Shown here: piece after piece, positions 42,252 to 50,537 of the stretch
Layout of the letters: the number at the start of each line of letters is the position of its first letter
Position numbering within the stretch: the stretch's first letter is position 1
From: an uncultured Collinsella sp.
GTDB lineage: Bacteria > Actinomycetota > Coriobacteriia > Coriobacteriales > Coriobacteriaceae
Assembly: GCA_900547655.1 (NCBI GenBank)
Contig: URHQ01000003.1
Coordinates: forward strand, 1-50,771
Direction: 5' to 3'
DNA: 50,771 bases
Program-made: the position numbers and the translations under genes
Notes under the pieces: model-generated
What the model saw: only the letters and a program-made list of their open reading frames with translations
Databases searched by the model: none
Told to the model about the DNA's origin: nothing

Positions 42252-42308
42252 TTAGCAAAACTTGCAAAAATTAGCAAAACTTGCAAAAATTAGCAAAACT
42301 TGCAAAGG
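42252..42308 (+). repeat. Three 19-bp iterons abutting a ribosome-binding site
   Basis: TTAGCAAAACTTGCAAAAA repeats exactly at 42252-42270 and 42271-42289. A third copy (42290-42308) changes only its last two bases, from AA to GG, creating the AAAGGAG ribosome-binding site (42304-42310) of the ATPase gene. A repeat-binding protein would occlude translation. Confidence 0.85.
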
Positions 42309-42315
42309 AGACACC

Positions 42316-43410
42316 ATGGAGTACAGCAAGAACCCCTTTACCCCGACGTTCGGAAGTATCCCTCCCTTTCTAGCGGGTCGCGAGCATATTCTGCGTGACA
42401 TCAACCGTGGTTTTATCAACGGCCCGGGAGATCCAAACCTGTCGACTATTTTTACGGGCGCAAGGGGAACGGGCAAGACGGCGCTTCTCTCGCTCCTTTC
42501 AGAAACGGCGCTTGAACACGGTTGGATCGCAGCAAATGTCTCCGCCATGCCAGGCATGCTCGAAGATATTATCGAGCGAACCAAAGAAGCCGCAGATAGC
42601 TACCTCTCACAGCCTCATGCGCGCATAAACGGCGTTCAAATTGGTCCAGTGGGCATCGATTGGACATATGCTCAAGAGGTCCAGGGCAACTGGCGCACAC
42701 GCATGAATGGCATCTTTAAGCAACTCGAAAAACATGACATCGGACTTCTCATTACCATCGATGAAGTCACCGTCGATCTCGAAGAAATGCTTCAATTTGC
42801 CTCTGTTTACCAGCACTTTGTACGCGAAGGTAAAAAAGTTGCCCTACTCATGGCAGGACTTCCCTACAAAGTATCGGCGTTGCTGCGTAACGATTCCGTC
42901 TCGTTCCTCAGGCGTTCCCAATATCATCAGTTAGGACGAATCACTGACGTTGAAATTGCAAACGCGTTTCGCAAAACCGTTGAGGCCGGAGGACGTTCAA
43001 TCACACCAGAAGCGCTCGAGAATGCTGTGAAGGCCGTCGACGGATTCCCCTACATGATGCAGCTCGTCGGATATCGCACTTGGGATGTTTCGGAGAACTC
43101 GCCCCAAATCAGTGCATCCGATGTCCAGCAGGGTTCCCTACTCGCACGCATGGAGCTGCGTGATCGCATTCTCGAAACGACCTATCGAGAGCTTTCCGAT
43201 AAAGACATTGAGTTTTTACTCGCGATGCTGCCCGATTCTGGCCCCAGCAGGGTCTCGGAGATAGCCAAACGCATGGGCGTCGCCAGCAACTACGCAAGCC
43301 AATACAAACGCCGCCTTCTCGAGGACGGCGTCATCGGGGAACGTGGGCGTGGTCTCGTTGGCTTTGACATCCCCGCATTCAGGGAGTTCCTGAGCGAGAA
43401 AGTCTCCTAG
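42316..43410 (+). CDS. AAA ATPase with C-terminal winged helix (ORC/archaeal ATPase type)
   Basis: A 364-residue protein with Walker A TGARGTGKTALLS (about residues 47-59), Walker B GLLITIDEV and sensor segment VALLMAGLPY. A C-terminal winged helix follows (about 300-360; RVSEIAKRMGVASNYASQYK). N-terminal KNPFTPTFGSIPPFLAGRE is typical of stand-alone ATPases related to the Orc1/Cdc6 fold. The ATG at 42316 follows AAGGAG. Three exact iterons lie directly upstream, so I infer that the winged helix binds them and represses its own synthesis. The protein is unrelated in detail to the DUF234 ATPase on the other side of the topoisomerase pair. Confidence 0.82.
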   Translation: MEYSKNPFTPTFGSIPPFLAGREHILRDINRGFINGPGDPNLSTIFTGARGTGKTALLSLLSETALEHGWIAANVSAMPGMLEDIIERTKEAADSYLSQPHARINGVQIGPVGIDWTYAQEVQGNWRTRMNGIFKQLEKHDIGLLITIDEVTVDLEEMLQFASVYQHFVREGKKVALLMAGLPYKVSALLRNDSVSFLRRSQYHQLGRITDVEIANAFRKTVEAGGRSITPEALENAVKAVDGFPYMMQLVGYRTWDVSENSPQISASDVQQGSLLARMELRDRILETTYRELSDKDIEFLLAMLPDSGPSRVSEIAKRMGVASNYASQYKRRLLEDGVIGERGRGLVGFDIPAFREFLSEKVS

Positions 43411-43438
43411 CACGCGGAGATTGTCCATAAGGACATCA

Positions 43439-43506
43439 ACGCATGGCAATCAGTAATCCTCTTGGTAAGGGAAGTAGGCTTTCCGCCAACGCTGATTGCC
43501 ATGCGT
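43439..43506. terminator. Inverted repeat between convergent genes
   Basis: Fifteen-bp arms ACGCATGGCAATCAG/CTGATTGCCATGCGT enclose 38 bases. Weaker flanking complementarity (AAGGACA with TTGTCCTT) extends the stem. It likely ends both the ATPase and the FMN-reductase transcripts, though no strong T-run follows. Confidence 0.6.
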
Positions 43507-43517
43507 TCTTCTTGTCC

Positions 43518-44048
43518 TTAGGCGAGCTTGCGAGCGAGCTCTCGCACCTCTTTCAACTTGGGCGACGATGCCATGCTGTCGCGCTCGGTCATACCGCTGA
43601 TGGCGACAATGCCCTGGTCCTCCCACTTGCAGTACGCACAGGTCGACTTGTACATAGCGATCGCCGCATCATAGACGCCCTCGCTGTGGCTATCGAGTAA
43701 AAGGGCCGTCTTGGTGAACGGGAAGCCCGTAGCACCGAAGGCGTATAGGCGATCGATGGCGGCCTTCTCCTGCGCAGTGATATCAAACCAGTAGATAGGC
43801 GAAGCGAAGACAGCCATGTCGGCGTCTTTCAGCGACTCGATCACGTTGGCCATGTCATCCTTCTGCACGCAAGTGCCCTCGTGGGCGAAGCAATACTGAC
43901 ACCCCAGACAACCAGCGATTTTCTTACTGGCAACGCGGATGACCTCGACCGTATGGCCACCCTCACGCGCGGTCTCAGCAAACGCCTCGACCATGGTGTC
44001 GGTATTGGCGCCCTTGCGCGGGCTACCGCTCAATACAACGATATTCAT
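43518..44048 (-). CDS. Flavodoxin-fold NAD(P)H-dependent FMN reductase
   Basis: The 176-residue protein starts with the phosphate-binding loop VVLSGSPRKGANTDTM and has ASPIYWFDITAQEKAAIDR, typical of the NADPH-dependent FMN reductase/iron-sulfur flavoprotein group. A Cys cluster (CLGCQYC, then C) after residue 46 resembles iron-sulfur flavoprotein spacing, so an Fe-S site is possible. GGGAG precedes the ATG. It stands alone, divergent from the LPXTG gene. Electron donor and acceptor are unknown. Confidence 0.88.
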   Translation of the reverse strand: MNIVVLSGSPRKGANTDTMVEAFAETAREGGHTVEVIRVASKKIAGCLGCQYCFAHEGTCVQKDDMANVIESLKDADMAVFASPIYWFDITAQEKAAIDRLYAFGATGFPFTKTALLLDSHSEGVYDAAIAMYKSTCAYCKWEDQGIVAISGMTERDSMASSPKLKEVRELARKLA

Positions 44049-44369
44049 AAGAATCTCCCTTCTTCATGCCGCAGGCGCGCGGCATACATTTCGTTGTAAC
44101 CAAAACGGATGGAGCTATTCAGTCGTCTGCAGGCCACATCTCTCGTCAGTGTTCTCTAGACATAATCTCACCGCCTGATAACTCCTCGACTGTCTTGACT
44201 CTCTCTCCGAGAATTGAACAGCAAATCGTTGCTCGCAAAGTATCGACTGTGAGAAAATTAGCTTGAGCTTTCTCCCTGCTCGCATAAGCGTTCGCGTGAA
44301 AGAGCCTAGCCGCATCGGCCAGGCGCAATATAGATCCGCGGAAACCGGCCTACGAACAAGGAGCGTCTT
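44049..44369. other. Divergent promoter region
   Basis: About 320 bases separate the FMN reductase and LPXTG genes and carry no convincing gene. It should hold promoters for both directions. I see no strong palindrome or riboswitch-like fold. Confidence 0.5.
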
Positions 44370-45290
44370 ATGTATGGACAGCATGTTGCACCGCAGACCC
44401 ATAACAAACGGACTGGCCTGTCTATCCGCGACGTCAAGCGTCATGCAGACGCCAGAATCGCCGCCTTCGGAGTAAGCATTCTTGTGGCAGGATTGCTTTT
44501 GCTACCCTGCGCAGCACTGGCGACAGAAATGCCCGAAACCGATGTCGCAGCACCCATTGCCTGCGACGAAGCCAACGCGGAAGGCAGCCTCACAGCTACC
44601 ACCGTTGTCGACCATAACTATGACCTGGAGCTCCCTCCTGCCTTCATGTTGGTCCAGAATGAGGCGTTTGTATACGATTTCCTCGACAAACCCGAGGACT
44701 TCATCTACGGGCTTAACGACACCGTCCATCTCTTCAAGATCGACACCGATACCGAAGGCCTTATAAAAACCGAGAACCCCAAAGAGGCCAGCGTCTCTAT
44801 TGCCCTGACCATGATCGACAATCACGTTAGAGCAACCGCTGTCTTTACAGGCGGCTACGCCGACGACCAAATCCCTTACAGACTGAACCTCACCAGCTCA
44901 ACCCGCCTTGGCACACACGTTGACCGCGACTTCGACAGCGGGCAGGGGATTATGCACGAGACGCGGCACGATTACTACATCCGCTACGTCTTCGACAGCG
45001 ACGTGCACTTGATTGCATCCGATACGAGCGGTTCCAAACCCGATCCAAGTGTTAAACCGAGCCCAGAGGTCAAACCCGAACCGGAAACCAAGCCCGACCC
45101 CACACCGCAGCCCAAGGCAGAAAAGCCCGCGGCAAATCCCGTTTCCACCAAGGCAGTAACGGCAGTTAAACCAGCCGGGACCACCCTACCCGCGACGGGC
45201 GACAACAGTGCGATGGCAACCGCCCTGAGTGTTGCCGGTGGTGTAGTTGCAGCAGTTGGCATTTCTGCAACAAGGCGTCGCAACCACTAG
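44370..45290 (+). CDS. Sortase-anchored (LPATG) surface protein
   Basis: This 306-residue precursor has an export segment (about residues 33-52, ending ALAT) and an ectodomain of about 170 residues rich in beta-like stretches. A Pro/Lys-rich stalk (SKPDPSVKPSPEVKPEPETK) leads to the sortase motif LPATGD, a hydrophobic helix and RRRNH. It is anchored in the cell wall by a housekeeping sortase. Streptococcal Spy-type stalks look similar. The ligand or role is unknown. AAGGAG lies upstream of the ATG. Confidence 0.85.
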   Translation: MYGQHVAPQTHNKRTGLSIRDVKRHADARIAAFGVSILVAGLLLLPCAALATEMPETDVAAPIACDEANAEGSLTATTVVDHNYDLELPPAFMLVQNEAFVYDFLDKPEDFIYGLNDTVHLFKIDTDTEGLIKTENPKEASVSIALTMIDNHVRATAVFTGGYADDQIPYRLNLTSSTRLGTHVDRDFDSGQGIMHETRHDYYIRYVFDSDVHLIASDTSGSKPDPSVKPSPEVKPEPETKPDPTPQPKAEKPAANPVSTKAVTAVKPAGTTLPATGDNSAMATALSVAGGVVAAVGISATRRRNH

Positions 45291-45522
45291 CTAAAGCAAA
45301 TACGCCATTCACACAGGCAAACAACCAAGCTCCAACGAAAACGGTCCAGTCATCCGACTGTGCCGCACTCCAGTAGTTCGTGGAAGATATCAAAGAGGTA
45401 TCCCAGGCTCCCTTGAGCTGTGCGACAGACAGATCAGGTTTGGGAAGTAGAACGGCCCTTGCGCGAAGCGTGAATCGGGCAAGTCTGACGTTTATTCCCA
45501 GGGCCAAGCAGGGCCGGAGGTT

Positions 45523-45796
45523 TTATTGGCGGCTCTTACGGGCGTCGCGAGTTTTCGCGAGGACGTAGGCATCGGGGTCGTCTTTGAACCAGGGGCAACG
45601 GCGCTCGCCGGAGACCATATGGCGGTGGGGGCAGCCGCCCATGCACATGGGCAGAATGTGGTGCACGGATGATTGGGCGTCCGCAGGCTGAGTGAAGCCA
45701 TAACAACACTTCGCGCATCGAGCAGTTTGAGCCGGCGTGCGCATGTCGGCGCCATACCGGGAAGGGAGGGCCTTCTTGTGGGGCGGACGACCCCAT
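45523..45796 (-). pseudogene. Cys-rich small protein gene with frame break after the start codon
   Basis: The ATG at 45796 has an excellent GGAAGGAG site, but one G too many follows (ATGGGG). The natural-looking product (GRPPHKKALPSRYGADM, then CAKCCYGFTQ, HILPMCMGGCPHRH and RRCPWFKDDPDAYV) lies in the frame reached by removing one G. It would be about 90 residues with paired cysteines and histidines, suggesting metal binding. Alternatively translation starts at ATG 45744 in the good frame (73 residues) without a clear ribosome-binding site. Family unknown. A homopolymer sequencing error is a real possibility. Confidence 0.55.
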
Positions 45797-45896
45797 TGCA
45801 GTCTCCTTCCGCTCTAATCCTGCGGGAACGACAGCGGCCGTAGGAGAACCGCTACCGTACTCGTAGCGGTTCTCCGCCCCCTAAGCAGCGTGTCCG

Positions 45897-46223
45897 CTAC
45901 GAAACGACCGTCTTGTAATAGGCGCCGAAGTCTGCGAGCGAGTCCATGATGGGCATCATCTGGCGGCCGAGCTCGGTAAGGCCATACTCAACGCGGGGAG
46001 GATTCTCGCCATAGTCATGGCGAAAGACCAGCCCATCATCCTCCATCTGCCGCAGGCTGTCGGTAAGCACCTTCTGAGAGATCCCCTCAAGGTTGCGGCG
46101 CAACTCGTTGAAACGCCAAGGGCGTACGCGCAAGTTACGGATAATGAGCAGCTTCCACTTTCCGCCAATGAGCGCTACCGCCGTTGCGACCGGACACTCC
46201 GGAAGCTCCTCTTTCGCCATCAT
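45897..46223 (-). CDS. HxlR-family winged-helix regulator
   Basis: The 108-residue protein carries the HxlR signature: CPVATAVALIGGKWKLLIIR, RFNELRRNLEGISQKVLT, LRQMEDDGLVFR and VEYGLTELG. Cys near residue 9 could sense thiol-reactive agents as in several HxlR proteins. The start is ATG 46223 with AAGGAGG 10 bases upstream. It is divergent from the cupin gene across a dyad at 46264-46291 and likely represses it. Confidence 0.88.
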   Translation of the reverse strand: MMAKEELPECPVATAVALIGGKWKLLIIRNLRVRPWRFNELRRNLEGISQKVLTDSLRQMEDDGLVFRHDYGENPPRVEYGLTELGRQMMPIMDSLADFGAYYKTVVS

Positions 46224-46263
46224 GGGAGACCCAACCTCCTTGACCATACCGGTTTCACAAAAT

Positions 46264-46291
46264 AGTACGCAGTTACAAATATGTGCGTACT
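46264..46291. promoter_or_regulatory. HxlR operator dyad AGTACGCA-N12-TGCGTACT
   Basis: Perfect 8-bp arms (46264-46271 and 46284-46291) lie between the divergent hxlR-type and cupin genes, which fits a dimeric winged-helix repressor. Confidence 0.7.
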
Positions 46292-46374
46292 CGTATTTGC
46301 ATGCGCTTTCGCGTTGAATATATCTCACGCAGGAGATGCCTGCAAGGTAAATCAACCCCAAGAGAGGAACCATT

Positions 46375-46728
46375 ATGGCTAATTATGCAAAGACCCACAT
46401 CGGTAATGAGAGCCGTGTCGAGCTGCACGAAGTGCTCGGGCTTACCGGGGCAGAGGTGAGTGTCAACAATCTTCCCGCCGGCGCTGGCGTTCCGTTCGTC
46501 CATGCACACAAGGAAAACGAGGAAATCTATGGCGTGCTCGAAGGCGCCGGCTCGGTCACGATCGACGGTGAGGAAATCGAGCTTGAAGCCGGCGACTGGC
46601 TGCGCATTTCCCCCGCCGCACACCGCCAGTTCCGCGCCGCATCCGACTCGGGCATCACATACGTCTGCATTCAGGTCAAGCAGGGATCCCTTGATGCCTT
46701 CACGGCCGACGACGCTATCATGTTCTAA
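46375..46728 (+). CDS. Small cupin-domain protein
   Basis: A 117-residue single cupin: VPFVHAHKENEEIYGVLEG is motif 1 (His, His, Glu) and EAGDWLRISPAAHRQFRA is motif 2 (His). All metal-binding positions are present. AGAGGAA precedes the ATG. Divergent from an HxlR regulator, it is probably induced by the same electrophile or redox signal. The reaction is unknown; isomerase, dioxygenase and detoxification roles occur in the family. Confidence 0.87.
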   Translation: MANYAKTHIGNESRVELHEVLGLTGAEVSVNNLPAGAGVPFVHAHKENEEIYGVLEGAGSVTIDGEEIELEAGDWLRISPAAHRQFRAASDSGITYVCIQVKQGSLDAFTADDAIMF

Positions 46729-46740
46729 TTCGCGATCGGT

Positions 46741-46782
46741 GCGCAAGGGGCCAATGAAGCCCCGTCCGTTGGCCCCTTGCGC
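46741..46782 (+). terminator. Hairpin after cupin gene
   Basis: The arms GCGCAAGGGGCCA/TGGCCCCTTGCGC (13 bp, perfect) lie 12 bases after the stop. The loop is 16 bases and no T-run follows, so terminator efficiency is uncertain. Confidence 0.65.
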
Positions 46783-46974
46783 AAATCTGCTGGCGCAAAA
46801 CTACCCCACATCCCGGCCGGCTTCACGCAAAAGAGGCGGAGGCACGCTTTGTCGGTTCCGGAAATAAAAGCCAAGACAGTTACAATATAATCACTTCGGA
46901 CTCAGGACGTTGAGCTTTCGTTTTGTCCCAAACCCTTGTCAGCTCTGTGGCGAATGCCGAAAGCTGCAGGTCGA

Positions 46975-47451
46975 TTATCTGCGGATTGCATTAATCCATG
47001 CCTGAATATCTTTCTCAGAAGTACGGAGCATGGATTCATCGAACTGCACATCGAGGCCCGGCTTTACGATTGCGTCTTTGCAGGCTTCCTCAAAGTCCTT
47101 CAGCGCGTGTCCCGGCCAGCCGCCATTGGTGGCAAACGGATACACGATCTTCCCGGTCAGGTCAGCCCGCTCCAGGAAACTGCGCATGGCGGGCGCAAAG
47201 GTGTACCACCAGACAGGTGAACCCAGGATGATGGTGTCGTAATCTCTCCAGCCAATGTGCAGTGGCTTCAGTTCCGGGCAATAACCCTCGGCAATCTCAC
47301 GCTGCCCCTGATTGACGACTTCATCATAATCGCCATCGTAGGGAACAACCGTATCCATACGAGCAATATCCCCGCCGATTTCCCTCTGGATCATCTCGGC
47401 GATGCGCTTCGTGTTGCCTCCATAGGAGTAGTACAGAATCAAGGTTTTCAT
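46975..47451 (-). CDS. Flavodoxin-family protein
   Basis: A 158-residue flavodoxin: phosphate loop LILYYSYGGNTKRIAEMI, the isoalloxazine-side GSPVWWYTFAPAMRSFLE and PFATNGGWPGHALKD. It is last of the minus-strand operon running from 49856, 14 bases after the aldo/keto reductase gene. It may donate electrons in the same detoxification or redox set. Confidence 0.9.
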   Translation of the reverse strand: MKTLILYYSYGGNTKRIAEMIQREIGGDIARMDTVVPYDGDYDEVVNQGQREIAEGYCPELKPLHIGWRDYDTIILGSPVWWYTFAPAMRSFLERADLTGKIVYPFATNGGWPGHALKDFEEACKDAIVKPGLDVQFDESMLRTSEKDIQAWINAIRR

Positions 47452-47465
47452 TTCACGCTTTCTCC

Positions 47466-48335
47466 TTATGCAAGAGGCTTTCCGCTGAACACGGGAAATG
47501 CGCTGAAGTCACCATAGTTGGCGATGCGCTCCATGTTCTTGAGAGTTTCCATGTCTTCCTCGGAGATCGCGAAATCCACGTCTGCGTTGCTTTCCATGTG
47601 GGCGGGATCTGCCGTCTTGGGAAGCGCGACGGCTCCAAGCTGAAGGACGTAGCGGATGCAGAGCTGGGCGGCAGATACGCCGTACTTCTCTGCCATCTTA
47701 ACGATCGCCGGATTCTTCAGCGCCTCGCCGTGGGCAATGGGAGAGTATGCCTCCACCTGGATGCCCTGCGCCTTGCAGAAGTCCACCAATGCCGAATCGG
47801 TGTTGGTGATGTGCAGGAGGATCTGATTGACCATGGGCATCACGCGGCAAGAGCCCAGGAGGTTCTCAAGGTCATCTTGCAGGAAGTTGGACACGCCGAT
47901 TACCTTGACCTTGCCCGCCGCCCGCGCATCCTCCAACGCACGCCAGACCTCCTTGTTCTCCTCGAAATAGCGCTTCTCCACACGGAACTCGCTCCACGGC
48001 TGGGGAGAGTGGATGATCATCTGGTCGAGGTAGCCGAGCCCCATCCTCTCCAGCGTCTCATCGATGGACTTCGCCGCATCCTCGTAGGTCTTCAGCTCTG
48101 CCGCGATCTTGCTGGCGACGAAAAGCTCTTCCCGGCGAACGCCGCAGGTGCGCACGCCCTCGCCGACGCCGCGTTCGTTTCCGTAGGCCTGCGCGGTGTC
48201 GATCAGGCGATAGCCCCGCTTTACCGCCTCGCGAACGGCTTCCGCCGCCTCGGCATCGTCGATGAACCAGGTGCCCAGTCCCAGCTTGGGAACCTGAACT
48301 CCGTTTGCCAACGGGTAGGTTTCATTCAAGATCAT
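47466..48335 (-). CDS. Aldo/keto reductase
   Basis: A 289-residue TIM barrel: LGLGTWFIDD, DTAQAYGNERGVG with catalytic Asp and Tyr, Lys in VASKI, His in IIHSPQPW, and GVSNFLQDDLENLL. NADPH-dependent carbonyl reduction is expected. The ATG at 48335 follows GAGGAG. It lies 4 bases after the carboxymuconolactone-decarboxylase-like gene and is followed by the flavodoxin gene. The substrate is unknown. Confidence 0.92.
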   Translation of the reverse strand: MILNETYPLANGVQVPKLGLGTWFIDDAEAAEAVREAVKRGYRLIDTAQAYGNERGVGEGVRTCGVRREELFVASKIAAELKTYEDAAKSIDETLERMGLGYLDQMIIHSPQPWSEFRVEKRYFEENKEVWRALEDARAAGKVKVIGVSNFLQDDLENLLGSCRVMPMVNQILLHITNTDSALVDFCKAQGIQVEAYSPIAHGEALKNPAIVKMAEKYGVSAAQLCIRYVLQLGAVALPKTADPAHMESNADVDFAISEEDMETLKNMERIANYGDFSAFPVFSGKPLA

Positions 48336-48339
48336 CGTT

Positions 48340-48666
48340 CTACTCCTCGCCCCAGATATCCTTTGCCATGCGGAAAACCGCCCACGCCTTGGGCCAGCCG
48401 CAGTAGAAGGCTGCATGGGTCACGACCTCCGCGATTTCTTCTTTTGTAATACCGTTCTTCTTTGCCGTCGTCAGGTGATAGCGGAAGCTCTCATCGGTAA
48501 GCCCCTGAGCCATCAGCGCGACGACGGTCACGAGGGAGCGGTCGCGGAGGCTGAGCTGCCCCTCTCGGCTCCAGACCTCTCCAAAGAGCACGTCATCGTT
48601 CAGTTCCGCGAATTTCGGGGCGAATTCGCCCAGGGCATCTCTGCCTGCCGTCTGCTTGACTGCCAT
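48340..48666 (-). CDS. Carboxymuconolactone decarboxylase-family protein
   Basis: A 108-residue all-helical protein: VFGEVWSREGQLSLRDRSLV-type start and THAAFYCGWPKAWAVFRMAKD at the C-terminus, where AhpD-like members carry the active site. Here only one Cys (FYCGWP) is present instead of the CxxC pair, so AhpD-type peroxidase activity is doubtful. The family is often co-operonic with cupins and aldo/keto reductases, as here. GGGAGGA precedes the ATG. Confidence 0.88.
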   Translation of the reverse strand: MAVKQTAGRDALGEFAPKFAELNDDVLFGEVWSREGQLSLRDRSLVTVVALMAQGLTDESFRYHLTTAKKNGITKEEIAEVVTHAAFYCGWPKAWAVFRMAKDIWGEE

Positions 48667-48679
48667 GTTTCGTTCCTCC

Positions 48680-49111
48680 CTACAGCCTTGCGTACTCTTC
48701 GTGGGATACCGGCTCGCACCACTCGTTCTCGCAATTCTCGCCGGGAACCTCCACGGCGATATGGCTGAACCAGCTGTCCTTCTTCGCTCCGTGCCAGTGC
48801 TTGACGTTGGCGGGGATCATCACGACGCTGCCCTCGTGCAGGCTGACGGCAGCCTTGCCTTCCTCCTGATACCAGCCCTCGCCAGCCGTGCAGAGCAGGA
48901 GCTGACCGCCTCCTTTATCCGCGTGGTGGATATGCCAGTTGTTGCGGCATCCCGGCTCGAAGGTCACGTTGGCGGCGAACAGGCCGCCTTCCGGATCGGT
49001 CAGCGGATTCAGGAACGAATCGCCGGTGAAATACTGGGCATAGGCGTTGTTCGCCGTTCCCGTGCCGAATGCGTTGACCTTCTCGAACTGCTCTTTTTGT
49101 TCATACCTCAT
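48680..49111 (-). CDS. Cupin-domain protein
   Basis: A 143-residue single cupin: NVTFEPGCRNNWHIHHADKG is motif 1 with two His and VVMIPANVKHWHGAKKD motif 2 with His. It is the usual partner of the carboxymuconolactone-decarboxylase-like protein, 13 bases downstream of this gene. AGGAGG precedes the ATG. It is probably a metal-dependent oxidase or isomerase of the redox operon; the substrate is unknown. Confidence 0.9.
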   Translation of the reverse strand: MRYEQKEQFEKVNAFGTGTANNAYAQYFTGDSFLNPLTDPEGGLFAANVTFEPGCRNNWHIHHADKGGGQLLLCTAGEGWYQEEGKAAVSLHEGSVVMIPANVKHWHGAKKDSWFSHIAVEVPGENCENEWCEPVSHEEYARL

Positions 49112-49133
49112 AATTGAAACCTCCTGTTAAGGA

Positions 49134-49856
49134 TTATCGATTCACGCCATAGCGCAGCCAGACCGCCCCGCCGTCCATAGCCTTCGCCTCTTTCAGCGTG
49201 AAGCCAAGGGCCTTGCTCTCCGAAATGCCTTCTGCGGCTCGGAAAACCGGCGGCGTATCCGGGCTCCCGTCTGCCGCCGCCGCCAACACGATGCTGATCT
49301 CATCGCACATCCCCGCTTGCAGGAACGACTAGTTCAGCACGCCGCCACCGCCCAGCATCAGGGTCTCGATATTGAATTCTTCTTTCAGCTTGGAAAGGGC
49401 CAGGCCGTGGTCCAGCTCCGTTTCTCCCGCGATGATGTACGAGATTCCCAGCTTTCTCAAAAATGCCCTGTAGGCGTTGCCGACCTGCTCTGTCAGCACC
49501 TCAACGACATGGGCGGTGGTGTCCACATAGCGTAGAGTGCTGCTTTTCCACCCTAGCTTGCCGTGAGGGTCCACGGAGACATAGAACATTCCGAAGTCCG
49601 GCTGCGCGATGAAATCACCTGCCGGAACGGGCGGCGCATCTTCGTCCAGGTCCGGCTTCCTGTAGAAGGTGAAGTTGTCGTCCGTTGTCACCCTGCCGGA
49701 CAGCCAGCCCTGGTGATGGTAAAAGGGCTCTTTCCCGAAGGCGATGTCGTAGAACGCATCGCCCGCCGCTCTGCCCTGCGGCGTTCTCATGTAACCGCCC
49801 ATAATCTTTCCGTCCAAAGCGCACATCATGTGGCAGAAAACATACGGCCTGTTCAC
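49134..49856 (-). pseudogene. RibD C-terminal-like (dihydrofolate reductase-fold) reductase with in-frame TAG
   Basis: Translation from GTG 49856 (AAGGAGGGG upstream) gives an FCHMMCALDGKIMGGYMRTP start, a RibD_C/DHFR-like core and LMLGGGGVLN, then TAG at 49329-49331. The same frame continues for another 64 codons (SFLQAGMCDEISIV to WLRYGVNR) and stops at 49134. The TAG replaces what is most likely Trp (TGG to TAG) in the family's GGGGVLNW-type turn. Either the gene is recently inactivated, the TAG is suppressed or misread, or the base is a sequencing error. It is the first gene of the operon. Confidence 0.8.
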
Positions 49857-49933
49857 GTTCGATTCCCCTCCTTACGATTGACAATCATTCCGTTTGGAAG
49901 CATGCTTCCTTTGAACTTCATGTGCATCCTAGA

Positions 49934-49953
49934 ACTTAAAGTTAACTTTAAGT
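49934..49953. promoter_or_regulatory. MerR operator, perfect 20-bp palindrome
   Basis: ACTTAAAGTTAACTTTAAGT lies between the divergent reductase operon and the MerR gene. The arms are fully symmetric, as in the operators of MerR proteins acting on an elongated promoter spacer. It is the likely control point for both directions. Confidence 0.8.
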
Positions 49954-49989
49954 CAAGGGGATTCTGGAATAATTCGGAGGGGTTTTCAG

Positions 49990-50457
49990 ATGGTCTATAC
50001 GGTGGGGGAAATGGCGAAACTGTTGGGGGTTGCAGCGTCCACCTTGCGCTACTACGACAAGGAGGGGCTGCTGCCCTTCGTGGAGCGCTCCTCCGGCGGC
50101 ATTCGCATGTTCCGGGAAGCGGATATCGAATGGCTGCAGGTGATCGGCTGCATGAAGAAAGCCGGGATGTCCATCAAGGACATCCGGCAGTACATCGAGA
50201 TGGCGCTGCAAGGAGACGACACCATCGATTTGCGCCTTGCCATGTTCCGGCGCCAACAAGAAGTTCTGAAACAGCAGATGGCAGAATTGCAGCACACCAT
50301 GGAGATGGTGGATTACAAGTGCTGGTATTACGAAACGGCGAAGGAAGCGGGTACGGTCGATGCCCCGCAGAAGATGGAGCTTGCCGAAGTCCCGGAACGC
50401 TTTCGGAAGATTCGGCAGGAGCTGCGCACTGCGCCGGGGACTGCGGCAACGATATGA
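49990..50457 (+). CDS. MerR-family regulator of the redox operon
   Basis: A 155-residue protein with the MerR winged HTH (YTVGEMAKLLGVAASTLRYY, EGLLPFVERSSGGIRMF, MKKAGMSIKDIRQYI), a coiled-coil dimerisation helix (about 80-115) and a short C-terminal tail with one Cys (YKCWYYE). GGAGGGG lies upstream of the ATG. It is divergent from the five-gene redox operon and probably responds to electrophiles or aldehydes. Confidence 0.9.
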   Translation: MVYTVGEMAKLLGVAASTLRYYDKEGLLPFVERSSGGIRMFREADIEWLQVIGCMKKAGMSIKDIRQYIEMALQGDDTIDLRLAMFRRQQEVLKQQMAELQHTMEMVDYKCWYYETAKEAGTVDAPQKMELAEVPERFRKIRQELRTAPGTAATI

Positions 50458-50537
50458 CAAGACTGCTTAGGCAACGGCAGTCAACCGCTTGATTATCACG
50501 GTAACTTTATCGCTCAAAAAGCACTACCAACAAACGA

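Noticed and set aside
42252..42308. Iterons as a CRISPR-like array
   Set aside because: The three units are contiguous, with no spacers, and abut a ribosome-binding site, so an operator array fits better.
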